Shown: positions 42,316-50,920, counted from the stretch's first letter. The stretch is DNA of 64,000 nucleotides from UBA7803 sp040219935 (GCA_040219935.1 JAVJUA010000048.1:186001-250000); one strand, 5' to 3'. Numbers and translations are program-made. Notes: a model not told the origin generated them from the sequence alone.

Positions 42316-42735
42316 TCACCCCCGCGCGCTGACCGCCGCCCACAGGGCGCTGCCCAGGGCCTCCACGGCTGCAGCCGGATAGGGCCGCGCCGGACCGCTG
42401 CCCCATACCGGGCCCGGCCAAGCCGCGTCGTCGCTGCGCCGGCCGACCACGTGGATGTGTAGCTGCGCCACCACGTTGCCGAGCGCGCCGACGTTGATCT
42501 TCTCGGCGCCGCGCGCCAGCAGCGCCCGGGACACCGCGTCGATCTCGGCGAACACGCCGCTGCGCTCGTCGCCCGTCAGCTCGTGCAGCTCGCGCAGCCC
42601 GGAACGTCGCGGCACCAGGATGCACCACGGGAAGCGGCTGTCGTTCATGAGCAGCAGCCGGCTCACCGCCAGATCACCCAGCGCCCGGCAGTCGGCTGCC
42701 AGGCGCGGGTGCAGTTCGAAGTTGCGCTGGGTCAC
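42316..42735 (-). CDS. HIT domain protein
   Basis: A 139-residue histidine-triad protein of the proteobacterial subgroup with 'FPWCILVPRRSGLRELHELT' and 'GNVVAQLHIHVVGRRSDDAA' followed by 'WPGPVWG'. The active triad is 'QLHIHVV', with the usual third His position occupied by Val, so nucleotidyl hydrolase activity may be altered. GTG at 42735 overlaps the stop of the upstream methyltransferase gene (GTGA). Confidence 0.82.
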   Translation of the reverse strand: MTQRNFELHPRLAADCRALGDLAVSRLLLMNDSRFPWCILVPRRSGLRELHELTGDERSGVFAEIDAVSRALLARGAEKINVGALGNVVAQLHIHVVGRRSDDAAWPGPVWGSGPARPYPAAAVEALGSALWAAVSARG

Positions 42736-43547
42736 CTCGGCAGGGTAGCCGATGCACGCTTCGTCGCCCAGGCCGGCAGTCGCATGCCCGGCACCAGCAT
42801 GGGCACGCGCTTGCGATAGCTGCGGTAGGCGTCGCCGTGCTCGCGCACCAGGTCCCGCTCCTCCAGACCGGCGCCCACCACGATGTACGCCGTCGTCGCC
42901 AGGGCGAACAGCAGGTGCGAGGCCGTCATGTACGGCGTGCACCAGAACACGAACAGCCAGCCGACGTACAGAGGGTGCCGCACCACGCGGTAGGGCCATG
43001 GCGTGACGAACCGCAGCGGTGTGTAGGGCACGCCGCGGAAGTGCAGCCACACCTGCCGAAGCCCGAACAGGTCCGAGTGACTGGTGAGGAACGTCGACGC
43101 CAGCACCAGCGCCCAGCCGAAGGCGAAGCCGCCGTACAGGGTGCCCTGGGCCAGCGGATCCTCCAGATGCCAGATGATGCCACCCACCGGTTCCCAGAAC
43201 GCGAACAGGGCAAGCAGCAGCAGGCTCGAGAGCAGCACGTAGGTGCTGCGCTCGGCTGGCGTGGGAACGATGCGCGTCCACCAGCGCTTGAAGGCCGGGC
43301 GGGCCATGACGCTGTGCTGCACGGCGAACAGACCGAGCAGGGCGGCGTCGATCAGCAGCGCCGTCCCCAGCGGCAGGCTGGGCGCGCCGTCGAGGCGGGT
43401 GGGCACGGCGAAGTTGCCGATGAAGCCGATGGCGTAGAGAAACGTGGCGAAGAACACCAGGTAGCTCAGCATTCCGTAGCCGAGTATGGCCCATCGTCCG
43501 GCAGCGGTGGCCGAGAACGGTGTCGCCAGTGGTTTCGGTGTGGTCAT
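42732..43547 (-). CDS. mddA: Methanethiol S-methyltransferase (MddA-like)
   Basis: A 271-residue membrane protein with about six hydrophobic segments and an NnrU/ICMT-like methyltransferase end ('PYRVVRHPLYVGWLFVFWCT', 'EERDLVREHGDAYRSYRKRV'). The N-terminal part, 'FATFLYAIGFIGNFAVPTRL' and 'GLFAVQHSVMARPAFKRWW', followed by 'PTPAERSTYVLLSSLLLLAL', fits the MddA family that turns methanethiol into dimethyl sulfide using SAM. Related membrane methyltransferases are the alternative. GGAG precedes the ATG. Divergent from a wHTH-TPR regulator. Confidence 0.72.
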   Translation of the reverse strand: MTTPKPLATPFSATAAGRWAILGYGMLSYLVFFATFLYAIGFIGNFAVPTRLDGAPSLPLGTALLIDAALLGLFAVQHSVMARPAFKRWWTRIVPTPAERSTYVLLSSLLLLALFAFWEPVGGIIWHLEDPLAQGTLYGGFAFGWALVLASTFLTSHSDLFGLRQVWLHFRGVPYTPLRFVTPWPYRVVRHPLYVGWLFVFWCTPYMTASHLLFALATTAYIVVGAGLEERDLVREHGDAYRSYRKRVPMLVPGMRLPAWATKRASATLPR

Positions 43548-43560
43548 GACGTTCGCTCCT

Positions 43561-43657
43561 TTGGTCCGGATTGGTCCGACTCTGTCTTTGGCTCCTTGTC
43601 AGTCTGGGGCTAGACTGTCTGACCTGCATGATCAGGCGTTGACCCGGAGCTGATCAT
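43561..43657. promoter_or_regulatory. Divergent regulatory region between mddA and the wHTH-TPR gene
   Basis: Contains a tandem repeat TTGGTCCG (43561-43568, 43571-43578), an inverted repeat CAGTCT-6-AGACTG (43600-43617) and a longer one ATGATCAG-14-CTGATCAT (43628-43635, 43650-43657). These are candidate operators for the adjacent regulator, which could control both directions. No clear -10/-35 pair is seen. Confidence 0.4.
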
Positions 43658-43696
43658 TCTGTGACCTCGGGTCGACGGTGATGAGGAGGTGGGCCG

Positions 43697-45211
43697 ATGG
43701 CCGACGTCTTTATGTTCGATCCGTTCGAGCTGGACATGCAGCGCAGGGAGCTGCGCCGCCACGGCGAGGTGGTGGACGTTCAGGCGAAGGTTCTGGACCT
43801 GCTTGCCTATCTGGTACGGCACCGCGACCGGGCGGTCCCGAAGGAAGAGCTGATTGGCGCGGTCTGGCCGGACACGGTGGTCACGGACGCTGTGCTGACC
43901 AGCGCCGTGCGGAAGGCGCGGCGCGCGCTGGGCGACGAGGCCGGCCACGGCGGTCTGATCCGCACGGTGCACGGTCACGGCTACCGGTTCGTCGGTGAGG
44001 CACGGGGCCTCGGCGCTTCCGACCGGCCACGCCTGGAGGGCGCCAGCGCTCCGTCCCATCGGCCCAGCATAGCCGTGCTGCCGTTCTCCAGCGGGCACGC
44101 TGATGATGGGCAGAACTTTCTCGGCGAGGCGATCGCGGTCGACATCACCACGCTCCTGGCCCGGCATCGCTGGCTCGAGGTGATCGGTCGCTCACGGGCG
44201 CGCTCCCCGGAGGCCGACTATCTGGTGTCCGGCACGGTGCAGCGTACGGGCCGCCGGCTGCGGGTGACTGCGGAGCTCGACGACGGCACCTCCGGGCGCC
44301 ATCTCTGGGGCGACATCTACGATCGTCAGGTGGACGACCTCTTCGAAGTTCAGGACGAGATCACGCGCATGGTGGTTGGGCGGCTCGAGCCCGAGATCGG
44401 CATGGCCGAGCGGCACAAGGTGGCGCGCTCGGCGCATCCCGACCTGGCCGCCTGGGAGTGCTTCCATCTGGGCCTGATGCACTTCTACCGGTTCACCGCG
44501 GCCGATAATGCACAAGCGCAACGGCTGCTCGATCGCAGCCGGACCCTGGATCCGGACTTCGGTGAGGCCCACGCCTGGTGGGCCTACGCGGTGGTGCTTG
44601 GCATGGTCTACTGGGACGATGAACCTTGCGCGGCGCGGCTGCAGAATGCTCTGGATGCTACGCAGACGGCCCTGGACATCGACGGCCAGAACGCGGTGTT
44701 CTACGCGCTCAAGGCGCGGGTGCAGCTCGCCCGGTGCGAGTATGAGCGGGCCATCCACGAGAACCAGATCGCCATCGAGATGAATCCGACCCTGGCGGTG
44801 GCCCACTGCAGCCTCGGCGACTCATTGGCCTACGAGGGACGCTACGACGAAGCGCTGGAGCGGTTCGAGTCGGCGCTGGCGCTGAGCCCGAACGACCCCC
44901 AACGCTGGGCATTCCTGTCGTACGGCGCCCTGGCGCTGTTGTTCAAGCGTGACTTCGAGCAGGCGCTGGCTTGGGCGCGGCGAGCGCTGGAGGTGCCGAA
45001 TTGCCAGTACTGGGCATTGGCCCATCAGGTCGTGGCCCTGGCCTGCCTCGATCGCCAGGACGAGTTGCCGCGGGCGGTGGCGGCGCTGAGCGCCGCCCGC
45101 GCCGACTTTTCGGTAGCGTTCGCACGGCGCAAGCTGTTCTTCCTCAAGCGTGAGGATCAGATCGAGCTGTACCTGCAGGGCTTGCGCCGGGCGGGCGTGG
45201 CGGAGGTCTGA
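43697..45211 (+). CDS. CadC-type winged-helix regulator with TPR domain
   Basis: A 504-residue protein. Residues 5-98 are an OmpR/CadC-like DNA-binding domain ('VQAKVLDLLAYLVRHRDRAV', 'DAVLTSAVRKARRALGD', 'IRTVHGHGYRFVG'). Residues 120-230 are a TolB-N-like domain ('SIAVLPFSSGHADDGQNFLG', 'YLVSGTVQRTGRRLRVTAEL'). TPR repeats fill 240-480 ('LAVAHCSLGDSLAYEGRYDE'). It has no membrane helix, unlike CadC, so it is a soluble regulator. GAGGAGG precedes the ATG. Divergent from mddA, which is its likeliest target. Confidence 0.83.
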   Translation: MADVFMFDPFELDMQRRELRRHGEVVDVQAKVLDLLAYLVRHRDRAVPKEELIGAVWPDTVVTDAVLTSAVRKARRALGDEAGHGGLIRTVHGHGYRFVGEARGLGASDRPRLEGASAPSHRPSIAVLPFSSGHADDGQNFLGEAIAVDITTLLARHRWLEVIGRSRARSPEADYLVSGTVQRTGRRLRVTAELDDGTSGRHLWGDIYDRQVDDLFEVQDEITRMVVGRLEPEIGMAERHKVARSAHPDLAAWECFHLGLMHFYRFTAADNAQAQRLLDRSRTLDPDFGEAHAWWAYAVVLGMVYWDDEPCAARLQNALDATQTALDIDGQNAVFYALKARVQLARCEYERAIHENQIAIEMNPTLAVAHCSLGDSLAYEGRYDEALERFESALALSPNDPQRWAFLSYGALALLFKRDFEQALAWARRALEVPNCQYWALAHQVVALACLDRQDELPRAVAALSAARADFSVAFARRKLFFLKREDQIELYLQGLRRAGVAEV

Positions 45212-45238
45212 TCCGCACGCCGGCGCCAGCGCTTGCGT

Positions 45239-45787
45239 TCACTTAGCCGCGTCGGCCGCGAACTTGGCGTAGGCGGCGGCCGTGCCCTGAGCCATCTTGT
45301 CGCCGTCGAACGGAATCGACATCTCCGGGGTGAACTCCAGCACCACGCGCTCGGGGGTGTCGAGGAACTTGATGAACAGTGCCGGGTCCAGGTTGCGGGT
45401 GAAGGCGTTGCCGTCGTCGGTGCGGCGGCTCATACCCGCGGCCAGCAGCTCGTACATCCAGCGCTTGGTGGCGGGGTCGTCGTGAATGACCGTGTGCCCC
45501 TTGTAGGTCACCGTCTTGCCGCCGCCCATGGGCGTGCCCTTGCTGGTCATCACCACCGACGACCGGCCGTCGCGGGCGATGGCCTTGATGCGTACCCGCT
45601 CGCGGGTGGCCGTCATCCAGATCTTGCCCTTGGCCGGCACGTAGGCGGTGATGACGCCGATGGGGTGGCCTTCCCGGTTGGCCCAGATGAAGGTGCACTC
45701 GCCCGCGGTCCGCACCAGCTCCTGCTCGCGCTCCGGATCGAGGCGGTACTGCTTGACGTCGTCGTAGTTGGTGGCTTGATCCGTCAT
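45239..45787 (-). CDS. Pyridoxamine 5'-phosphate oxidase-family protein
   Basis: A 182-residue split-barrel flavin-binding fold protein. It has 'GECTFIWANREGHPIGVITA', 'AKGKIWMTATRERVRIKAIA' and 'RSSVVMTSKGTP', the FMN or F420 binding strands of the PNPOx-like superfamily. It lacks the residues for pyridoxamine phosphate, so it is more likely a general flavin/F420 reductase. AGGAGA lies 8 bases upstream of the ATG at 45787. It follows the MDR gene by 56 bases on the same strand. Confidence 0.8.
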   Translation of the reverse strand: MTDQATNYDDVKQYRLDPEREQELVRTAGECTFIWANREGHPIGVITAYVPAKGKIWMTATRERVRIKAIARDGRSSVVMTSKGTPMGGGKTVTYKGHTVIHDDPATKRWMYELLAAGMSRRTDDGNAFTRNLDPALFIKFLDTPERVVLEFTPEMSIPFDGDKMAQGTAAAYAKFAADAAK

Positions 45788-45843
45788 GAAGGGTCTCCTG
45801 GTGACTGTGAATTCCTGGTCGAATCTGCAGGCGGCGGCGGTGC

Positions 45844-46854
45844 TCAGTAGAGCTTCACCACCGTCTTGCCGAAGTTGCGGCCGGCGAACAGGTCGCTGAA
45901 CGCCCGGCCCACCTGATCGATGCCCTCCAGCAGATACTCGGGGGCGACGATGTCGCCGGCCTGAATCCAGCGGGTCAGCTCCGCCCGGGCCTCGGGATAG
46001 CGGTGCGCCTGAGTGTGGGTGAGGAAGCCGCGCATGGTCGCCTGCCTGGTGACGAGCTGGAACAGGTTCGACGGCCCCGGCTGGGGGCGTCCGTAGCTGG
46101 CCACGGCGCCGCACAGCACGATCCGGGCGCCGTCGTTGATGTGGTCGAGCACGGTTTCCAGCAGCGGGCCACCGACGTTGTCGAAGTAGACGTCGATGCC
46201 CTCGGGGCAGGCGTCGGCCAATGCCGCGGGCAGGGCGTCGCCCTGCCGATGGTCTACGGCGGCGGCGTAGCCCAGCTCGCCGATCAGCCGGGCGCACTTC
46301 TCACGGCCGCCGGCAATGCCCACGGCGCGCGCGCCCATGCGCCGGGCGATCTGGCCGGCGACGCTGCCGACGGCGCCGCCGGCGGCGCTCACCAGCACGG
46401 TCTCACCGGGCTGCGGCCGGCCGATGTCGGTGAGCCCGAAGTAGGCCGACAGGCCGGTGTCTCCCAGCACGCCCAGGTAGTAGCTCAACGGGCATTCCCG
46501 CTGCTCGGGGAGGGGGACCAGGAAGTCGCTGCCGTCGGTGACCGAGTAGAGCTGCCAGGCCAGCCGCCCGAGCAGGAACTGGCCGGGCGGCAGCGCCGGC
46601 AGGTCGGAGGCCAGCACCTCGCCGATGGTGAGGCCCATCACCGGGGCACCCAGCGCCATGGCCGGTAGCACGTTGTCGCCGCTGTCCTCGTCCATCCAGT
46701 TCCGGAACCCGGCGTCCAGCGATATGTAGTGGTTGCGGATCAGCGCCTGTCCGGGGCCCGGTTCCGGCAGGGGCGTGGTGGCCAGGGCGAAGTCGTCCGG
46801 CTGGGGGTTGCCGCGGGGGCGGGCCGCCAGCACCACGCTGACGTTGTCCGTCAC
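45844..46854 (-). CDS. NADP-dependent MDR oxidoreductase (zinc-independent)
   Basis: A 336-residue medium-chain reductase of the leukotriene B4 dehydrogenase/CurA type. It has 'ISLDAGFRNWMDEDSGDN', 'GVLGDTGLSAYFGLTDIGRP', the nucleotide-binding loop 'VSAAGGAVGSVAGQIARRMG' and 'GIDVYFDNVGGPLLETVLDH'. Zinc ligands are absent, as in enone and alkenal reductases. GTG at 46854 is chosen because GGAGG lies 5 bases upstream. Divergent from the Fic gene across an AT-rich region. Confidence 0.88.
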   Translation of the reverse strand: MTDNVSVVLAARPRGNPQPDDFALATTPLPEPGPGQALIRNHYISLDAGFRNWMDEDSGDNVLPAMALGAPVMGLTIGEVLASDLPALPPGQFLLGRLAWQLYSVTDGSDFLVPLPEQRECPLSYYLGVLGDTGLSAYFGLTDIGRPQPGETVLVSAAGGAVGSVAGQIARRMGARAVGIAGGREKCARLIGELGYAAAVDHRQGDALPAALADACPEGIDVYFDNVGGPLLETVLDHINDGARIVLCGAVASYGRPQPGPSNLFQLVTRQATMRGFLTHTQAHRYPEARAELTRWIQAGDIVAPEYLLEGIDQVGRAFSDLFAGRNFGKTVVKLY

Positions 46855-47009
46855 GATGGCCTCCGGGGCGCCGCGGGCGGCCGGATGTCGAGGCTGTGCT
46901 GCACGTTTACCTCCCCAGGGTGTCTGCGGTGGCGGCCGAGTATGTGCACCATGGCGAATACCGTCAAGAATGATGGTTTGCCTGGTCTCGCCACGGCGCG
47001 CCCGAGCCT

Positions 47010-47065
47010 AAATGACAAAAATAAATTAATTAGTTGTTAGTTAGTACTAATTGGTTTCAAATTCG
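47010..47065. promoter_or_regulatory. AT-rich intergenic segment with palindrome
   Basis: About 56 bases of mostly A and T in otherwise GC-rich DNA, between the divergent MDR and Fic genes. It includes the perfect inverted repeat AATTAGT-11-ACTAATT (47028-47034, 47046-47052). Probably holds promoters and an operator for one or both genes; no single -35/-10 pair stands out. Confidence 0.45.
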
Positions 47066-47098
47066 CAATATCGTCCGCGGTCCGGCTGTCCCCGTGCC

Positions 47099-48244
47099 AT
47101 GATGTCTCTCGTTGCGCCCCCGACGCTGACCGGGCTGCTCGCCAGCCTGCCGGCGGCCGCCGTGCGCGATGCCATGGCCGCCGGCATCGCCACGCTGCCG
47201 GAAGGGCGCTACCTGCACTGGGATCAGCTTCGCCATCTGCCGCCTCCGCCCGGATTCGGACACGAGGCCTGGTGGTTGGCCATCAAGCTGGCCCGGTTGG
47301 CGGTCCGGCAGGGGCTGAGCCTGCCACCGGCGCTGGGCGGCAATCTCTGGTTCTCCGTCACCGGCAGCGTGCTGGCCCGCCTGCAGCAGCTCGATCACGC
47401 CGCCTGGGCGGGCACCGGGGCGGACTGGCCGCCGGCCGCCGCCCGCGCCCGGGAAGCGGCGGGCTCGGCGGCGCTGACTGCGGGTGCCGAAGGTGTGGAC
47501 GCGCGCGCGGCCGCGTTGCTGCGGGTTGAGGCCGACGCCGACGGCCTGGGCGAGCGGGCGCTGACGGTGGCCGACCTGCAGTCTCTGCACCGTGGTCTGA
47601 ATGCCGGCCCGTCGGCGGCCGATCCGGGTCTGCTGGCGGCGATCTGCGATCTCGCCAATGCCGCGCTGCCCCTGGGGCTGCCGCTGCATCCGGTGGTGCG
47701 GGCCGCAGCGCTGCAGTTCCTGCTGGTCGACCGCCGCCCGTTCGCGGCCGGCAACGGCCGCATCGGACGCCTGCTGGGCGGTTGGGCCATGCGCCGTGCC
47801 GGATACCCGCTGGTGCTGGCGCCGTCGGCAGCGCTCAGCCAGGCGCCGTCCCGCTACCGCCGGGCCTTTGCCTGGGTCGCCAGCGACGATCGTGACCTCA
47901 CCTACCTGATCGACCTGCTGCTGCGCAGCCTGCTGCAGTCGTTGGCCGCCTGGCGGGACAGGGCGGCGCGGCAGGCGCAATCACTGGCCAGGGCGGAGGG
48001 CCTGCTGGGCGATGGCGAACTAAACCCGCGGCAGCGCCATCTGCTGGCTCACGCGCTGGCCCATCCGGGGCACCGCTATCGGATCGCCAGCCATCGGGAC
48101 TGGCATGGCGTCACCTACCAGACGGCGCGCACGGATCTGCTGGGCCTGGCGGCGCAGGGCCTGCTGGTGCCCGGCAAGCGCGGCCGCGCTTTCGTGTTCA
48201 CGGCGCCAGCGGACCTGGCGGCGCGGCTGCGAACGCGCGCTTGA
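47099..48244 (+). CDS. Fic family protein with substituted active-site motif
   Basis: A 381-residue protein with an N-terminal DUF4172-like helical region, a Fic core and a C-terminal winged helix (from about residue 310, 'SHRDWHGVTYQTARTDLLGL'). The Fic motif, normally HPFxDGNGRxxR, reads R-P-F-A-A-G-N-G-R at residues 213-221: the catalytic His is Arg and the Mg-binding acid is Ala. The inhibitory helix motif (S/T)xxxE(G/N) is retained as 'TAGAEG' (127-132). AMPylation is therefore doubtful. ATG at 47099 gives the normal start. Confidence 0.83.
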   Translation: MMSLVAPPTLTGLLASLPAAAVRDAMAAGIATLPEGRYLHWDQLRHLPPPPGFGHEAWWLAIKLARLAVRQGLSLPPALGGNLWFSVTGSVLARLQQLDHAAWAGTGADWPPAAARAREAAGSAALTAGAEGVDARAAALLRVEADADGLGERALTVADLQSLHRGLNAGPSAADPGLLAAICDLANAALPLGLPLHPVVRAAALQFLLVDRRPFAAGNGRIGRLLGGWAMRRAGYPLVLAPSAALSQAPSRYRRAFAWVASDDRDLTYLIDLLLRSLLQSLAAWRDRAARQAQSLARAEGLLGDGELNPRQRHLLAHALAHPGHRYRIASHRDWHGVTYQTARTDLLGLAAQGLLVPGKRGRAFVFTAPADLAARLRTRA

Positions 48245-48246
48245 TG

Positions 48247-49098
48247 TCATACCGGCCGGTCGCCGGCCACGGTGGTGCGGTGCATGACCCGCCGGTGACC
48301 GTCGTAGCCACCCTGGGCGCAGTGCTGCACCGAGCGGTTGTCCCACATGGTGAGCATGTCGGCGGCCCAGCGGTGTTTGTATACGAAGCGGGGTTCCGTG
48401 GCGTGGCGGCACAGCCGTTTGAGCAGGGTGGCTGCCTCGGCTTCGGTGAGCCCCTGGATGCCGACGGTGTACACGGCGTTGACCCACAGCGCGCGACGCC
48501 CGGTCTCGGGATGGGTGCGCACCAGCGGATGCGCCTGCACCTCGTAGGCACGGTCGCTCGGCAGGATCTTCATGCTCCGCTCCGGGCCGCGGCCCGCCCG
48601 ATAGCCTTCGGGGCTGTAGGGGCGACGTGCGCTGTGCAGGGCGGTGAGGCCCGCCAGCGTCTCCTGCTCGGCGGGGTCCAGGGCGTCGAACGCGGCATAG
48701 CCATCGGCGTACCAGGTGTCCCCGCCCACCGGCGGGATCACCTTGCCGTGCAGGATGGTGGCCGACGGCGGGCTGGCCTGGAACGACCAGTCGGAGTGCC
48801 AGGCGCTGCCGAACGGCTCCACCGGCTCGTCCGGCTCGCGGCGGATCTCGAGGATGTGGGGGTGGCCGTCGATGGGGGCCACGTAAGGATCGTTGCCCCA
48901 GTCCCCGAAGTAGCGGGTGAAGCGCTCCAGGTCTGCATGGGTCATGGGCTGGTCGGGGAAGTAAGCCACCTGGTGGTCGAGCCAGGCGCGGCGAATCCCG
49001 GCGACCTCGCGATCCGCCAGAGGGCGGGACAGGTCCACGCCGGTGATGGCTGCTCCGAAGCCGTTGGCGTGCGGGGACACCCGGATCCGCATCACCAC
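48247..49098 (-). CDS. TauD/TfdA family 2-oxoglutarate-dependent dioxygenase
   Basis: A 283-residue Fe(II)/2-oxoglutarate oxygenase. The facial triad is His101 and Asp103 in 'AWHSDWSFQ' plus a distal His in the C-terminal 'VQHCAQGGYDGHRRVMHRTT', which also carries the 2-oxoglutarate-binding Arg. N-terminal 'GFGAAITGVDLSRPL' is family-typical. Homologues attack taurine, 2,4-D, hypophosphite or other acids; the substrate is not predictable. The start is uncertain: GTG 49098 or ATG 49092, just after the upstream stop. Confidence 0.87.
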   Translation of the reverse strand: MVMRIRVSPHANGFGAAITGVDLSRPLADREVAGIRRAWLDHQVAYFPDQPMTHADLERFTRYFGDWGNDPYVAPIDGHPHILEIRREPDEPVEPFGSAWHSDWSFQASPPSATILHGKVIPPVGGDTWYADGYAAFDALDPAEQETLAGLTALHSARRPYSPEGYRAGRGPERSMKILPSDRAYEVQAHPLVRTHPETGRRALWVNAVYTVGIQGLTEAEAATLLKRLCRHATEPRFVYKHRWAADMLTMWDNRSVQHCAQGGYDGHRRVMHRTTVAGDRPV

Positions 49099-49290
49099 CT
49101 AGTCCAGCAGTGTGGACAGGGCGAACGCCATGCCCAGCGCCACCGCGGCGCCCAGCACCAGTATGGTGATGACCATGCCGGCATCCGACCCGCCGTCTCC
49201 GGCCCGACCGGCGCTCCTGTTGCGCATCACCAGGTAGACTACCCCCACGACGATGAGGGCGGGAATGATCAGCTGCACCAGATATCGCAT
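49099..49290 (-). CDS. Small two-helix membrane protein
   Basis: A 63-residue protein with two hydrophobic helices (residues 4-22 and 38-60) joined by a short polar loop 'NRSAGRAGDGGSDAG'. No family is recognised. Its stop codon abuts the start of the dioxygenase, so the two are probably cotranscribed. Its size and clean helix-loop-helix pattern favour a real gene. Confidence 0.6.
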   Translation of the reverse strand: MRYLVQLIIPALIVVGVVYLVMRNRSAGRAGDGGSDAGMVITILVLGAAVALGMAFALSTLLD

Positions 49291-49358
49291 GTCGGGTCAC
49301 CGTTGCCGCCTCCAGCATAGCGGCGCCGTCTCGGTGCCGGCAACCGCGGCGGCCGGCC

Positions 49359-50846
49359 TTGGCTGAAGGTGCGCTGATCGATCTTGCCTGGGCGCGCCAG
49401 CACTGGCTCGCCCTGGTGCTGCTGCTGGCGTACACGACCATGCTGATCCGCCATGCCCGCATCGGCCGGCTCGGCACCCGCGGCGTCGACGACTACTACG
49501 TGGGCGGGCGCAACGTTGGCGGTCTGGCCCTGGGCGTATCGTTCTACGCCACGTTTGCCAGCACCAACAGCTACGTCGGGCACGCCGGTAAGGGTTACGA
49601 GTACGGCGTGCCCTGGTTTTCGCTGGCTGTTCTCATCGTCCTGTTCACCTGGTTGTCGTGGACCACCGTGGCGCCGCGGCTGCGCCGCTTCACCGGCCAC
49701 TGGGACGCGCTGACGCTGCCCGACTATCTGGAGCGCCGCTTCGCGGCGCCCGGGCCGGCGCTGCGGCTGGCGTCGGGCCTGGTGATCGTGTTCTCGAGCC
49801 TGCTGTTCCTGGTGGCGGTCTTCAAGGGCGCGGGCAGCGTCTTTCAGATGTTTCTCGGCATTCCCTACCAGGCGGCCGTCGCGGTCACCCTGCTGGTGGT
49901 GATGTTCTACACCTCCATCGGCGGGTTCCTGTCGGTGGTGCGTACCGACGTGCTGCAGGGCGCGCTGATGGTCGTGGGATCGATGACCATCTTCTACTTC
50001 GTCACCGATGCGGCGGGCGGCGTGGCTCGCCTGCCCGAGCTGGCCGAGCGGCCGGACACCGCGGCGCTGTTCTCGTGGAGCCCGGGCATTCCCTTCGTGG
50101 TGCTGATCGGGATCGCCCTGTCCGGGTCTCTGAAGCTGCTGGTGGATCCCCGGCAGATCTCAAGGTTCTACGCCCTCAAGGACGAGCGCAGCCTGCGCAC
50201 GGGCATGTGGGTGTCGCTGGTGGGCATCGCCCTGATTCAGTTCTGCCTGTTTCCGGTGGGCCTGTACGCCCACTTCCTGATCGACGGCGTCGCTGACACC
50301 GACCTGATCATTCCGACCCTGGTCAACGATCCCGCCGTCTTTCCGGTGTGGGCGGGCGACTTTCTCATCATCGCCATCGTCGCTGCCGCCATGTCGTCCA
50401 TGGACAGCGTGCTGCTGGTGGGGGCCTCGGTGCTTTATCGGGATGTGGTGGCGCCGCTGCGCGCGGCCCTGGCGTGGCCGGTGGGGCCGCCGACCCGGCC
50501 CCTGGCGTGGACGCGGGGCGGCGTGGTGGGGCTGGCCGCCATCGCCGCCGTGGTCGCGCTGAACCCGCCCGGCGGCATCATCGAGATCACCATCTTCTCC
50601 GGCAGGCTGTACGCGGTGTGCTTCCTGCCGGCCATCCTGTTCGGCCTGCACTGGCGGCGCGGCACCGCGTCGGCCGTGCTGGGTTCCATGATCTGCGGCG
50701 TGGTCGTGCTGCTGGCCTGGATGCTGGCCGGGCTCGGCGCCCTGGCGCACGAGGTTTTTCCGGCCCTCATCGTGTCCTGCGTCGTCTACGCCCTGATCGC
50801 CTGGCGTCAGCCGCCGGCCCTGGCGGCGTGGCCGGACGATCGTTGA
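49359..50846 (+). CDS. Sodium:solute symporter (SSS family)
   Basis: A 495-residue transporter with about 13 hydrophobic segments. It has SSS motifs 'DDYYVGGRNVGGLALGVSFY', 'TSIGGFLSVVRTDVLQGALM' and 'IVAAAMSSMDSVLLVGASVL', the last containing Na2-site serines. It imports a solute with Na+; homologues carry proline, pantothenate, sugars or carboxylates. TTG at 49359 is the only reasonable start. Gene order beside the dioxygenase (divergent) does not fix the substrate. Confidence 0.87.
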   Translation: MAEGALIDLAWARQHWLALVLLLAYTTMLIRHARIGRLGTRGVDDYYVGGRNVGGLALGVSFYATFASTNSYVGHAGKGYEYGVPWFSLAVLIVLFTWLSWTTVAPRLRRFTGHWDALTLPDYLERRFAAPGPALRLASGLVIVFSSLLFLVAVFKGAGSVFQMFLGIPYQAAVAVTLLVVMFYTSIGGFLSVVRTDVLQGALMVVGSMTIFYFVTDAAGGVARLPELAERPDTAALFSWSPGIPFVVLIGIALSGSLKLLVDPRQISRFYALKDERSLRTGMWVSLVGIALIQFCLFPVGLYAHFLIDGVADTDLIIPTLVNDPAVFPVWAGDFLIIAIVAAAMSSMDSVLLVGASVLYRDVVAPLRAALAWPVGPPTRPLAWTRGGVVGLAAIAAVVALNPPGGIIEITIFSGRLYAVCFLPAILFGLHWRRGTASAVLGSMICGVVVLLAWMLAGLGALAHEVFPALIVSCVVYALIAWRQPPALAAWPDDR

Positions 50847-50853
50847 GACGCGC

Positions 50854-50880
50854 TGTCACAACCCTGGCTGGCCATCCGTC
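50854..50880 (+). promoter_or_regulatory. ECF41-type promoter
   Basis: TGTCACA at 50854-50860, a 16-base spacer, then CGTC at 50877-50880. This matches the reported target of group ECF41 sigma factors (TGTCACA then CGTC at about this spacing). An ECF41 sigma is encoded 1 kb downstream in the same transcription unit, so autoregulation is likely. The first gene starts at 50921 with GGGAGG 8 bases upstream. Confidence 0.72.
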
Positions 50881-50920
50881 CTGGGTAGGAGAGTTCGATC
50901 CGTGACCGGGAGGTACTAAG

